A stretch of DNA of 64,000 bases, taken from assembly GCA_007570785.1 (NCBI GenBank), contig ML661885.1, positions 16,732,223-16,796,222 of the forward strand, in the 5' to 3' direction. The notes under the pieces are model-generated. The model saw only the letters and a program-made list of their open reading frames with translations, did not search any database and had not been told where the DNA came from. A program made the translations under genes and the position numbers. Below are positions 1 to 11,116 of the stretch, piece by piece; position 1 is the first letter of the stretch, and each line of letters starts with the position of its first letter. This DNA is from Antilocapra americana. Its lineage: Eukaryota > Chordata > Mammalia > Artiodactyla > Antilocapridae.

Positions 1-289
1 GTTCACTGGAAAAACTGATACAGGAGCTGCAGCCCAATATGTTGGCCACCTGATGCAATGACCAAACTCATTGGAAAAGACCCTGATGTTGGGAAAGGTT
101 GAAGGTAAAAGAAAAAGAGGAAGGCAGAGAATGAAATGGTTAGATAGCATCACCAACTCAGTGGACATAAATTTGAGCACAATCTGGGAGAGTGTGCAGC
201 AAAGAGGAGTCTGTCATGCTGAAGTCCATGGGGTTGCAAAGAATTAGTTATGAATTAACGACTAATGACTGAAGGACAACAACAACAAT
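1..289 (+). mobile_element. BovB LINE 3' end
   Basis: Noncoding and ORF2-terminal part of a BovB (RTE-clade) LINE, cut off by the window edge. It shows the usual 3' order: gatgatg-rich purine tract, the block around 'atgaaatggttagatagcat', then 'tccatggggttgcaaagaat', and a short tail of caa repeats. Divergence from other copies here suggests an old insertion. Confidence 0.85.
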
Positions 290-367
290 GAAGTAAAATA
301 ATTCCTATTATTAATAGTATGTGGTCCAGTATAAGATCTAGATAAATAGGTTTCTAAGTAAAAGTCA

Positions 368-576
368 GGCTTCCCAGGTGACACAGTGGTAAAGAATCCA
401 CCTGCCAATGCAGGGGACACAAGAGATGTGGATTTGATCCCTGGGTTCGGAAGATCCCCTCAAATAGGAAATGGCAACCTATTCCAGTATTCTTGCCTGG
501 AAAATTCCATGGACAGAGGAGCCTGGTGGGCAACAGATGATGGGATAGCAAAGAGTCAGACACGACTGAGCACACA
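368..576 (+). mobile_element. Bov-tA SINE
   Basis: tRNA-derived head (A-box-like 'gacacagtggtaaagaatc', B-box-like 'gatttgatccc') followed by the BovA tail ending in 'cagacacgactgagcac'. It is flanked by an 11-bp near-perfect target-site duplication, agtaaaagtca at 357-367 and agtgaaagtca at 577-587, so the insertion is complete. Confidence 0.9.
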
Positions 577-799
577 AGTGAAAGTCAAAGTGGTTGTGTT
601 AACTAAACTTAATGACTCTGCCTTTTAATATAGAAATGAACTGCTGTGTAGTTGAGTTCCCAGATATATTTTTCAGTATTTATTGCTGATTCTATATTAG
701 CTTTTAATTTTTATTCTTGTAAATTGTATATTACAGTTATTTTCATTTGGTTTCCTGCAAGGATCTTTGATCATAAAATAAATGTTATCAATATTTGAG

Positions 800-2335
800 A
801 AGTGTTAAATACCCAGATAACCACAATGGTGTGATCACTCACCTAGAACCAGACATCCTGGAGTGTGAAGTCAAGTGGGCCATAGGGTACATCATTATCC
901 TAGGGGGAGATGATGGAATTCCAGTTCAGCTATATCAAATCCCAAAAGATGATGCTGTGAAAGTGCTGCACTCAATTATACCAGCAAATTTACCAAATCT
1001 GGAAAACTCAGTAGTAGTCACAGGACTGGAAAAGGTCAGTTTTTATTCCATTTCCAAAGAAAGGCAATGCCAAAAAATGCTGAAACTATCGCACAACTGC
1101 ACTCATCTCACACATTAGCAAAGTAATGCTCAAAATTCTCCAAGCCAGGCTTCAACAGTACATGAACAGAGAGCTTCCAGATGTTCAAGCTGCATTTAGA
1201 AAAGGCAGAGGAACCAGAGATCAAATTGCCGACATCTGTTGGATCATAGAAAAAGCGAGACAATTCCACCAAAACATCTACTTCTGCTTCATTGACTATG
1301 CTAAAGTCTTTGACTGTGTGGAACACAACAAACCATGGAAAATTCTTCAAGAGATGGGAATTCCAGACCACCTTAGTTGCCTCCTGCAAAATCTGTATGC
1401 AGGTCCATAAGCAACATTAGAACCGGACATAGAACAACTCCAAATTGGGAAAGGAGAACGTCAAGGCAGTATATTGTCACCATGCAAAATGCCCAGCTGG
1501 ATGAAGTCCTAGCTGGAATCAAGATTGTTGGGAGAAAGATCAGTAACCTCAGATATGGAGATGACACTAGCCTTATGGTAGAAAGCAAAAAGGAACTAAA
1601 GAGCCTCTTGATGCAGGTAAAAGAGGAGAGTGAAAAAGCTGAATTTAAACTCAACATTCAAAAAACTAAGATCATGGTATCCAGTTCCATCACTTCATGG
1701 CAAATAGATGGGGAAACAATGGAAACAGTGAGAGACTTTATTTTCTGAGACTCCAAAATCAGTGCAGATGGTGACTGCAGCCATGAAATTAAAAGACACT
1801 TGCTCTTTGGAAGAAAAGCTACAACCAACCTAGAAGGCATATTAAAAAGCAGAGACACTACATTGCTGGCAAAGGTCCACATAGTCAAAGCTATGGTTTT
1901 TCCAGTAGTCATGTATGGATGTGAGAGTTGGACCATAAAGAAGGCCGAGTGCCAAAGAACTTATGATCTTGAACTGTGTTGTTGGAGAAGAGTCTTGAGA
2001 ATCCCTTGGACTGCAAGGAGATCCAACCAGTCCATCCTAAAGGAAATCAATCCCGGATATTCACTGGAAGGACTGATACTGAATCTGAAGCTCTGATACT
2101 TTGGCCACCTGATGAGAAGAACTGACTCATTAGAAAAGATCATGCTGCTGAGATAGATTAAAAGCAGGAGGAGAAGGGAGCAACAGAGGACGAGATGGTT
2201 GGATGGCATCATCGACTCAATGGACATGAGCTTGAGCAAGCTCTGGGAGGTGGTGATGGACTGGGACGCCTGACATGCTGCAGTCCATGGGGTCACAATA
2301 TGTCAGATATGATTAAGCGACTGAACAGCAAAAAT
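800..2335 (+). mobile_element. BovB LINE, 5'-truncated, RT domain to 3' end
   Basis: About 1.5 kb of BovB ORF2 from just upstream of the reverse transcriptase through the 3' end, finishing in 'gcgactgaacagca'. The endonuclease part is missing, as expected for truncated target-primed insertion. No clear flanking duplication was found. Confidence 0.9.
1126..2096 (+). pseudogene. BovB ORF2 reverse transcriptase remnant
   Basis: Reverse transcriptase (copies LINE RNA at the nicked target). Frame 1126-1410 holds the palm A motif as FIDYAKVFD; after a frame change, 1377-1748 holds the palm C motif as YGDD at 1554-1565, where RTE elements normally have YADD; a third segment, 1800-2096, carries the distal part (ESWTIKKAE). 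The reading frame changes between segments and there are internal stops, so no complete enzyme can be made. This is a dead copy. Confidence 0.85.
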
Positions 2336-2339
2336 ATCA

Positions 2340-2917
2340 TAGAGCTTTCCCAATTTCATAGTAAGACTGAGGAATGTTTCTGGAAGGAGCTGTGAGACTG
2401 CACTAAAGTGACTGAAGTTTCTTCTAATCATATAGAGCCTATCTTGGCTTCATGATGCTTTTAATCATCTGTCATACAATGGACTCCTCCTTACATTTTC
2501 GACTACAACCAACCTTTTTCTCATCCCTCTTACTCTCAGAATTAAGCAAAAGCTCTTTTTGCAAGTGCTAAATAAGCAACATCCCACACCCTTTCTCCTC
2601 TATCTGGGTTCAGTCATTTCATGTATTCTTCATTTCTTCCAAAACTTCACTCCAATAGTTCTTCATTGTCCCCTTGTAACTTCCATCTCTATCTACTGAC
2701 TTAGCTTCTGCCTAAAAAAGGTCTTCTTTTAATGCATTTCCCTTCACACAACAAGAAAAATTATTGACATAAAACTCTCTAATGTTGCACCTATCAGTAT
2801 TTCCCTTTTATGGTAAGATTCTATGTATCTACTTCCATTCTGTTGAAATTTCTGTCTGGAATAAAAAAGGTTAATATAACTGCCTAATCAAAGAAGCAGC
2901 AACATAGATTTAATAAT
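2340..2917. other. Unassigned, no gene or repeat seen
   Basis: Moderately AT-rich sequence with pyrimidine-rich stretches. No open frame of note and no recognised repeat. Confidence 0.5.
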
Positions 2918-3051
2918 AGAGGCTCTGAATCAGCCTGTGTTTTAAAACTGTTATTTTCTGCAGGACCTTGGGCCAAGTTCTTATGCCTGCTGCAATTTTC
3001 TGATCTGTGAAATGAAGAACATAATACTATCAATTTCATAGGATCATTGTG
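2918..3051 (+). repeat. MIR SINE, interrupted at its 3' side
   Basis: Ancient mammalian tRNA-derived SINE. The core 'gaccttgggccaagttc' and 'ctgatctgtgaaatgaag' follow the MIR order in sense. Its downstream part stops where the Bov-tA starts. Confidence 0.75.
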
Positions 3052-3243
3052 TGTGTTAGTTCCTCAGTCATGTCAAACTCTTTGCGACCTCATGGACTGT
3101 AGCCTGTCAGTCCCCTCTGGCCATGGGATTTCCCAGGCAAGAATACTGTGGTGGATTGCCATTTACTTCTCCGGAGGATCTTCCCAACTCAGGGACTGAA
3201 CTCAGGTCTCTTCATTGCAAGCAGATTCTTTACCTGAGCCACC
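3052..3243 (-). mobile_element. Bov-tA SINE
   Basis: Reverse-oriented Bov-tA: BovA tail first (tcctcagtcatgtcaaac, gcgacctcatggactg), then the tRNA-like head ending 'tctttacctgagccacc'. It sits in MIR sequence. Confidence 0.85.
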
Positions 3244-4013
3244 TTCTTTGTTTTCCTCTGTCAGCCTCTCATCAGCATTTATTATTTTTTATAACCCCCA
3301 TAGAAAATCTTCCACACAGTGAAATTGTATAGCCTGGCAAGTGAACTGTAAGAACCAATGGAAGTTATGGGGTATTGAGAATGTTTCTTCAGCATTTTCT
3401 GTTTAACTGAAATTTCTGATGGCAGGCTCCACTTAGGCAGAGACATATGTAAAGGGTGAACTGGAGGTATAAATTTAGGACACATAATTTTGAGAGTTTA
3501 GAGATCATTACAAAAATAGAATCTGTGGAAATAGGGATTGAGATGCAGAGGGGATGAATTGGAGTTGAAGAGGTTTACAGCCTATAAAGCTATCATTTTA
3601 GAATGGTTTTATATCCCGAGGTGATGATGAGTTATCAAACCCTGAAAGACACTTGTGGGCTAGGTGTCCTTGGGGGATCCCTTGAAGTTAGTAGGCAATG
3701 GAAAACAAAGGAGAGGTACTAGATTAAGTATATTTTCAACTGTTAAAGGGCCAATACTACCTGTATTATTTATATTTCTTTATTTTATTCATTGTATCTG
3801 TCTCTTGGTCACTGAAGAGTTTTTATTGCCAGCAACTCTACCACAGACTAAGCTAAAGAAATAAATATTAAATTACCCTACAGTCATACTTGTTAGAAGG
3901 CCAGGTGGGAGAATGAAGAATATATGTATGCAACCGGAAGTATCTTTAAAGTTATGTATATGGGTTATCTGTTAATTGTATGAACCATTGTGATCTTCAA
4001 GTCAGCTGTTCTT
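3244..4013. other. Unassigned, no gene or repeat seen
   Basis: No recognisable gene or repeat; open frames here are short and have no recognisable domains. Confidence 0.5.
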
Positions 4014-4175
4014 CATTCTCATAATGTCCCAGCATGACATGTCATGATTAGTTATTCTACTTTCTGAGACAACCAGAGGAATAAAGGAGCTTGAGTGAGG
4101 TCATCCAGGGATCCACAGCTGAATCAGCATGAGAACTAACAGTCTCTAATTCCCACTCTAACCCCTACATCTTCT
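4014..4175 (-). repeat. MIR SINE, degenerate
   Basis: Antisense MIR order: tattctactttctgagac..., gaggtcatccagggatccacagctg, gagaactaacag. Diverged, so boundaries are approximate. Confidence 0.55.
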
Positions 4176-4748
4176 AAATCATAATAGACCCCAAGAGAAA
4201 ATAGTTGTGTAGAGATAATCTCTAAATTATATAGAGATAAATTTTGTAGAGATAAATAATTTCTACAAAAAGATTTGTAGAGATTGAAGATGTCTTCCAA
4301 ACTAAAACTGATTAAAAAAATTCAAACCCAATTTTATTTTGGTCTTTACAATGACATTTATATATTTACAGTTCATCTGCTGCTGAAACAGCAGTAGTAT
4401 AATCTTTGAAGTGATGGGTGTGTATATTGGCCGAGTTGAAGGTAAACAATGCCAAAAGACTCCTAAAAAGATTAAACTGTTAACCACAAATACATGGTTT
4501 CAGTACAGAAGATTTATTTGTCTCTGAGCATATTAGCCTTTGTAGTTAACACTGGCTCTGGGAATGTCATACTTTGGTTATGGGCCAATATGAAGTATTT
4601 GTAGGACTATAGTTGAATTTATAGGATGGATACAGTTGACACTGCAGATTTTCTCTACATTAAACAGTTAATTAAAAAGTCACAAAATGTTCTGCTCTTT
4701 CTAGCCTCTAAGTTTCTTTTTGGCACTTTTAAGAATTAAGCACTCATA
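4176..4748. other. AT-rich sequence with a small hairpin
   Basis: 4207-4287 repeats tagagata several times and contains a 9-bp stem, ttttgtaga at 4242-4250 with tctacaaaa at 4262-4270. No gene or known repeat otherwise. Confidence 0.5.
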
Positions 4749-4918
4749 TAGTCAGTGGAAATTTGCTGTATGGTGCAGGGAACTCAAATCCCCAATGCTC
4801 TGTGACAACCTAGATGGGGGGGATGGGGTGGAGTGGTAGGGAGGTTCAACACAGAGGGGACATATGTCTACCTATGGCTAATTCATGTTGCTATATGGCA
4901 CAAACCAACACAATATCA
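4749..4918 (+). mobile_element. L1 3' UTR fragment
   Basis: Matches the ruminant L1 3' UTR order: 'gtggaaatttgctgtatg', 'gctctgtgacaacctagatg', G-rich tract, 'cacaaaccaacacaatat'. 5'-truncated; no coding part. Confidence 0.8.
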
Positions 4919-5169
4919 GGAAGGATGCACTGTCTCCCAGAATTCTGTCCGTCTGTCCTTTCTTGGCTCATGCAATAACAGAGTGCTCATAAAGCACGTT
5001 TCCTATCAGTATCATTCTGTTTGAGAACTCTGCAAGCAGCTATCTGAGATAAAAGATAATGGAAATAGGGATAGAGGGGGCCACTGATGAACTGGAATGA
5101 TGTCATAAGGTAACTGACATTTAGTAAGGACCAACTGTGTGGCTTGGTCTAAGTCTCTATTCCTTTTCA

Positions 5170-5870
5170 ACCCCAACTGGATGCATAACAGTTCAGTTCT
5201 GGCTCATACCACATGAAGCTAGCTCAGACCCCACAAGCTAAAGGGCACGGCTCTCAACAAGACTGCTTTACTTCAGACACTAGCCATATCTGGGGGTTTC
5301 CAGGCCACATATACTTTGGAATCACTGGCTATAACTTTGAAGGTTTCCACAACCACTTCATGTTCAATAATTTGCTAGAATGACTCACCAAATTCAAAAA
5401 AACGCTATAATTACAATGATAACTCATTGCAGAGATTACAAATCAGGAGTAACAGTCAAACAAAGAGATACATGGGATGAGGTCTGAGAGGGAATACAAA
5501 GCTTCTCTGTAACCTCTTTGTGAAATTAGGACCTGTTACCCTCCTAGCATATAATGTGTTCATCAACCCTACTGAGCTCTGTGTTTGGAGCTTTTGTTGA
5601 ACATTTATTATGTTGCCATGATTAACTGAACTACTGGCCAGGTAATTGAACTCATTCTCCAGTCTCCTTCTCCTCCCTAGAAAGTCCCAAACTACTAACT
5701 TTGTGATTGGCCTTTCTAGAGACCAGCTTTGTCCTGAAGCTTTTTAGAGGCTCACCACAGTGACATTCCTATCACTCTGGAAATCCCAAGGGTTTTGTCC
5801 CTTGGGGGAGTGGGGGAAACAGGCAAAATCTTTATTATAGCACAGCTCCTCACCTGCACTGTTTTACTTA
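5170..5870. mobile_element. Ancient LTR-like repeat
   Basis: Ordered blocks recalled from an old mammalian LTR family: 'aaggtttccacaaccac', 'aataatttgctagaatgac', 'ctactggccaggtaattgaa', 'gtcctgaagct', 'tcctatcactctggaaat'. I cannot name the subfamily or settle orientation. No internal retroviral sequence adjoins it. Confidence 0.5.
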
Positions 5871-6208
5871 GGTTTATACAAATCTCATGCAATCGGTCTT
5901 TTTTTTCATTCACACTTAAAAATAAGGAAACGGAAGATGAGAAATGTAATATCACGTGCTAAGTTCAAATGTAAGAGCATTTGATTCCATTGATGTCCAT
6001 CCACTTCAAGAGCTATGCTTTTCTTGCTACTCTAAAGAACAACGGATGAACAGTGCTTACCCTCTGACAGATAAGCACCTTACAATGACTTGCTTAGTGT
6101 CTATTTTCCCGTGGTAGTCCATCAGTTTTGAAAGAAAGAATATATTGTAATTGTACTGATGGTTGCTTCCCCCCAGCACCTAGTACACCCCAACTCCCTC
6201 TAGATATT

Positions 6209-6922
6209 CAGTTCAGTTCAGTCGCTCAGTCATGTCCAACTCTTTGCAACTCCATGCACTGTAGCACACCAGGCTTTCATGTCCATCACCAACTCCTGGA
6301 GCTTACTCAAACTCATGTCCATTGAGTTGATAATGCCATCCAATCATCTCATCCTCCGTCATCCCCTTCTCCTCCTTCCTTCAATCTTTCCCAGCATCAG
6401 GGTCTTTTCAAATGAGTCAGCCCTTCTCATCAGGTGGCCAAGGTATTGGAGTTTCAGCTTCAACGTCAGTCCTTCCAATGAACACCCAGGACTGATATCC
6501 TTTAGGATGGACTGGTTGGATCTCCTTGCAGTCCAAGGGACTCTCAAGAGTCTTCTCCAACATCACAGTTCAAAAGCATCAATTCTTTGGTGCTCAGCTT
6601 TCTTTATAGTCCAAATCTCATATACAGATATGACTACTGGAAAAACTATAGCTTTGACTAAATGGACCTTTTTTGACAAAGTAAAGTCTCTGCTTTTTCA
6701 TAAGCTATCTAGGTTGGTCATAACTTTTCTTCCAAGGAGCAAGCGTCTTTTAATTTCATGGCTGAAGTCACAACCTACAGTTATTTTGGAGCCCAAAAAA
6801 TAGTCTCCAGCTGTTTCCATTATTTCCCCATCTATTTGCCATGAAGTGACGGGACCAGATGCCATGATCTTAGTTTTTTTTTTTTTTTTTCCATGGTCTT
6901 AGTTTTCTGAATGTTGAGTTTT
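6209..6922 (-). mobile_element. BovB LINE 3' end, antisense
   Basis: Antisense BovB from its tail (gttcagttcagtcgctcag) into the ORF2 region after the RT active site; the antisense frame still reads [18 protein letters not shown]. At 6874-6890 it carries a T17 tract flanked by repeats of the host BovB sequence (see the A-tail insertion entry). Confidence 0.88.
6862..6906 (-). repeat. A-tail-only retroinsertion with 16-bp duplication
   Basis: Host BovB sequence 'ccatgatcttagtttt' (6862-6877) recurs as 'ccatggtcttagtttt' (6891-6906), with 13 extra T between. In antisense this is a bare A tract between two copies of a 16-bp target ending in the AAAA expected of an L1 endonuclease site. Confidence 0.55.
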
Positions 6923-6924
6923 AA

Positions 6925-7560
6925 TATTTATCAAATGAGCAAATGAATCCAGCTGAAGCAATATATGTCAGTCCTAGACTGAACTGAGGAGATTGGCAAG
7001 ACTGAATTGAGGGCTGGCAAGCTAGGATGAACAGAGACCCCAAGTCATGAAGCATTTGAAGTTGGTAGTGCTGGTATCAACGAGATGAATAACTTTGGGG
7101 TTCAGGTTAAGTGAAGTTGGAATCATAGGCATAAATATGAGGACTGTGTGGCAGAGAAAGAGCATGTAGTTTAAGTCTCTGGACGTCATTTAGAGATTCT
7201 GATGCTCCTGCAAGCATCTCGTACCTGTATGGTCTTCTTCACCTTGCCTCCTTCAGAATCATGAGGCTTGAAAAAGAAAAAGACGGAGAGGATTACCTAG
7301 AAGCTTGTTCACTGCTGACAAAGATCATTGGCTTTATTGAGTTCTTGTTCTGTTTCACATAGATTCTTTGGCTGTCACGAGAGTTTTGCCACTCCCCAGG
7401 AGTTATTGATACTCCCACTGGCATCTTCATTTTCAGACTATTTCTTCTCTCCAACAGCCTTTTTGTTAGTAATAGTTCCTTTCCCTATAAGACAGCTTTT
7501 TTTTTTTTTCTGGATGTGACAATAATGGGAAAAGTAATAATTATTAAGGTCTATGAGACC
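6925..7560. other. Unassigned, no gene or repeat seen
   Basis: No known repeat; a T-rich stretch at 7498-7510 is the only feature noted. Confidence 0.5.
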
Positions 7561-7563
7561 TTT

Positions 7564-7683
7564 GGGTTTCCCTGGGACTTCAGCTCGTAAAGAATCTGCC
7601 TATCATGTAGATGACCCCAGCTCTATTCCTGGGTTGTGAAAACCTCCTGAAGAAGGGATAGGTTGCCCACTCTAGTATTCTTG
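7564..7683 (+). mobile_element. Bov-tA SINE, 3'-truncated
   Basis: Diverged tRNA-like head and start of the BovA tail, stopping at 'ctctagtattcttggg', where a second complete Bov-tA starts. Either a nested insertion or a tandem SINE. Confidence 0.7.
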
Positions 7684-7887
7684 GGCTTTGGTGGCTCAGA
7701 TGATAAAGAATCTGCCTGCAATGCGGGAGACCTGCCTTTGATCCTTGGATTGGAAAGATTCCCTGAAGGAAGGTACGGCAACTCACCCCACTATTCTTTC
7801 CTGGAGAAATCCATGGACAGAGGAGGCTGGTGGGTTACACATGGGGTCAGAAAGAGTTGGACACAACATAGCAACTGAGCACAGCAC
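7684..7887 (+). mobile_element. Bov-tA SINE
   Basis: Complete head (gtggctcagatgataaagaa, B-box-like tttgatcc) and BovA tail ending 'gttggacacaacatagcaac'. Directly abuts the partial copy upstream. Confidence 0.85.
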
Positions 7888-7953
7888 GGCATGAGCCCTT
7901 TACTTGAGTTATCTCATTTAATCCACATAATAAACTAATCATGGCGGGGAGAA

Positions 7954-8738
7954 TGTGAAGTCGCTCAGTTGTGTCTGACTCTTTGTGACCCTGTGAACTG
8001 TAGCCTGGTGATTGCAGCTGTGAAATTAAAAGACGCTTACTCCTTGGAAGAAAAGTTATGACCAAGCTAGACAGCATATTAAAAAGCAGAGACATTACTT
8101 TTTCAACAAAGTTCCATCTAGTCAAGGCTACGGTTTTTCCAGTAGTCATGTATGGATGTCAGAGTTGGACAGTGAAGAAAGCTGAGTGCCAAAGAATTGA
8201 TGCTTTTGAACTGTGGTGTTGGAGAAGACTCTTGAGAGTCCCTTGGACTGCAAGGAGATCCAACCAGTCCATCCTAAAGGATATCAGTCCTGGGTGTTCA
8301 TTGGAAGGACTGATGTTGAAGCTAAAACTCCAATACTTTGGCCACCTGATGAGAAGGGCTGACTCATTTGAAAAGACCTTGATGCTAGAAAAGATTGAGG
8401 GCAGGAGGAGAAGGGGATGACAGAAGCTGAGATGGTTGGATGGCATCGCTGACTCAGTGGACATGAGTTTGGGTGAACTCCAGGAATTGGTGATGGACAG
8501 GGAGGCCTGGTGTGCTACAGTTCATGGGGTTGCAAACAGTTGGACAAGACTGAGCGACTGAACTGAACTGAACTGAACTGTAGCCTACCAGGCTCCTCTG
8601 TTGATGGGATTTTCCAGAAAAGAGTACTGGAGAGGGTTGCCATTTCTTTCTCCAGGGGATCTTCCCGACCCAGGGATCAAATGTGAGTCTCCTGCGTTGT
8701 AGGCAGACGCTTTACCGTCTGAGCCACGAGGGAAGTCC
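7954..8738 (-). mobile_element. Bov-tA SINE split by BovB
   Basis: BovA tail at 7954-8006 resumes at 8587 and runs through the tRNA-like head to 'gagccacgagggaagtcc' at 8738. The break is filled by BovB 3' sequence. Confidence 0.85.
8007..8573 (+). mobile_element. BovB LINE 3' end with 13-bp target duplication
   Basis: Sense BovB from 'gattgcagctgtgaaatt' to the gaact-repeat tail. The SINE sequence tgaactgtagcct occurs at 7994-8006 and 8574-8586, an exact 13-bp duplication. The ORF2 C-terminal frame is open at 8058-8420 (ECQRIDAFELWCWRRLLR), though truncated. Confidence 0.88.
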
Positions 8739-8905
8739 TAAAGGGAAACAATTTTGTCCCTTTATTACAGATAGGGTAAGTGAGACTTGGGGACAATAAA
8801 TCAGTTGCCCAAAGTCAAATAACTACTGATGAGCAGTCTTAAAACTTTAAACTAGATCTGATCAACAGTCACATTCTTCAGTAAGAATGCTAAAGCATTC
8901 GGAGA

Positions 8906-10474
8906 AAGAACTGATACAAATATTTAAGAACTCTTAGTTTTTATTACCATTAACCAGTACTTGCTTAGGCAGGGTTAGGGTTATTTTTACTTTGTAGTTC
9001 AGTCTCTTTGAAAATAGGCTCTGACTTTTAGCTCTCTAGTTCCTTTGGGAAAGAAAGGAAAGGTTATTCATCTTTCTCCAAAATACGGAGAAATGTCAGC
9101 CCAACCTTCTGAGAAATTTGTCAAATGTTTAGACAATCTGATATAAGATCCCCATAGCGACACCACTAAGAATAAATAACAAGATAGGGACTGTGTCATA
9201 AACACTGATATGTCTATAACTAGGGCCTACTGATTTTTATATAAAACTTTTCAGTTAATTAAATCTATTACAAATAAAGCAGCAAAGCTTTATACTAAAT
9301 TCATCTTTCCACATGAAACAGTCATGGGTCAGAGAGTCAGCTTTTGGGGGCTTAAAATTCATTAAAATGCAATCCTGACTCTACCCCTTTTAGGTATGTG
9401 ATACTCTGAAATATAAGAAATTATATTTCACTTCACTTTATGAAACATGGTTCAATATCTTAAAGTTCCATTTCTCTTGTAGCTTAAAACTGACATATCT
9501 TGTGGATTTTCCTCCTTATTTTATTGAATGAATCCAGAATAGTGTAATGAAAAAATAAAAATTACCCAGCGATAACAATTAAAATGTCATTGTATACCCT
9601 ACCATTTTTTTCCATACCTATATTTATTTGTATATATTTTGCCTTCTTCACTTTCTATATTTTTGAACATCCTTTAAAACATGCTACTTCTATGGCAACT
9701 TAGCAAAGCACCCATTTGTCCATAGCTGCAGTTTCCTACTGGAAACATTTTACCTTGTTAGCCTGCTTAATACCTTGTTCTCTGTGAGTACACATTTTAT
9801 TTTTCTGATCTCTTTTGGTGTCAGTTGCAGAGGTGATGACTGTTGCCCTTAAATAATTTAGAATGTATTTCCTAACCAGAGTAAAGTTATCAAAATTAGG
9901 AAAGAGAATTTGATGTTCTACTATTATCTAAACTTCACTCATTTTGATGATCTTGCAATTTATAAAATTTTAAAAACAGTATGAAAACATTGAATGAATT
10001 TCAGCCCTTTTACAAACACCCCAGTATACCCTCATGATTCCTGAATTTTGAGTTAAATATTAAAGTTGGTGAGACAGCTACCCAAACAGTATGGAATTTT
10101 TCAAACTGCCATTGGCTGCATTTATATTTACATTATAGAAAACATATGTCTGAATACTATTAGTTGCTTTAAAAATCCATTAAATCTACAATGGTTAATC
10201 ATGTTTCAGATTCAGACAGGAGGGTAAAATAAACTGCAGAGAGAAACTTGAACACAATGAATTATTTAAGTTTAATGGTCATACCTGGTTCTTCCTTGGA
10301 CTATATATATGGGAGTTCTTTGTTTGCATAGCTTGAGTTATCTCAACTACCCACATGAATTTAAATCTCTGGATGGTTTATTCTGGTTACCAGGACTCTT
10401 CAGAACTATGATACTTCAGCTACTCTCACTGCTGCCATTATTGGTGAGAATAAGAAAGATAATACTATAAGTTT
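8906..10474. other. Repeat-poor AT-rich stretch
   Basis: No gene seen. 9535-9720 weakly resembles an ancient L1-like repeat (aaaaattacccagcgataac, then T-rich blocks), too diverged to name. Confidence 0.45.
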
Positions 10475-10735
10475 TTCCATTTATTGAGAGCTTACTGTGG
10501 GGCATTAGGTTAAATACTTTAGGTATTAGGTTCAAGGTATTAGGTATTTAGGTATAAAGTTATTTAGGTATTCAGTTTAAAGCTTAACATTAGGTTAAAT
10601 ACTTTACATAGAGAATATCTTTCTTTGCTTTCAGTTATTATTATATTATTGTCACTAATTTATAGAAAAAGAAGTAGAGTTACCAAGAGGTGAGTGGATA
10701 GGTTTCCCCAACCTCACCCTTACCATCTCAAGTCC
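10475..10735 (-). repeat. MIR SINE with internal tandem expansion
   Basis: Antisense MIR: 'tttattgagagcttactgtg' at the start and 'aagtagagttaccaagagg' near the end. The middle is expanded: cattaggttaaatacttta occurs at 10503-10521 and 10588-10606, with aggtatt-type repeats between. Confidence 0.6.
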
Positions 10736-10910
10736 TAGGTTTAGTCAATATACTATATTCCATCTCCACTAAAATAGGATGTGACCAATTCAAACCCTTG
10801 TGAAAATAAAGCTGCACTTTTTCCTACAACATTTTTGTTCCTGTTATAGAATTGATTTGTTGAAATGAGTTAAGGTTTATTTCTAGAAGGATTGGTATTC
10901 ACGTACAGTG

Positions 10911-11116
10911 AATGAAGTGAAGTGAAGTGAAGTGAAAGTCACTCAGTCGTGTCTGACTCTTTGCGACTCCATGGACTATACAGTCCATGGAATTCTCCAG
11001 CCCAAAATACTGAAGTGGATAGCCATTCCCTTCTCCAGGGGATCTTCCCCACCCAGGGAATGAACCCAGGTCTTCCACATTGCAGGTGGATTTTTTACCA
11101 GCTGAGCCACCAGAGA
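10911..11116 (-). mobile_element. Bov-tA SINE with GTGAA tail repeat
   Basis: Antisense Bov-tA from a short agtga repeat (about 10914-10936, the SINE tail) through 'gtctgactctttgcgac' to the head 'accagctgagccaccag'. Confidence 0.88.

Larger units (their letters stand above)
7888..8905 (-). repeat. MIR SINE split by nested insertions
   Basis: The left part (7888-7953, 'gagttatctcatttaatcc') and right part (about 8742-8905, 'tttattacagatagggtaag', 'gttgcccaaagtcaaataac') are consecutive MIR segments in antisense. They are separated by a Bov-tA that itself holds a BovB. Confidence 0.7.

Noticed and set aside
368..576. tRNA-like sequence with A and B boxes
   Set aside because: It is the head of a Bov-tA SINE; no cloverleaf or anticodon arm, and the same head recurs in many copies.
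6279..6803. 174-codon plus-strand frame
   Set aside because: It is the complement of BovB ORF2; the true coding strand is minus.
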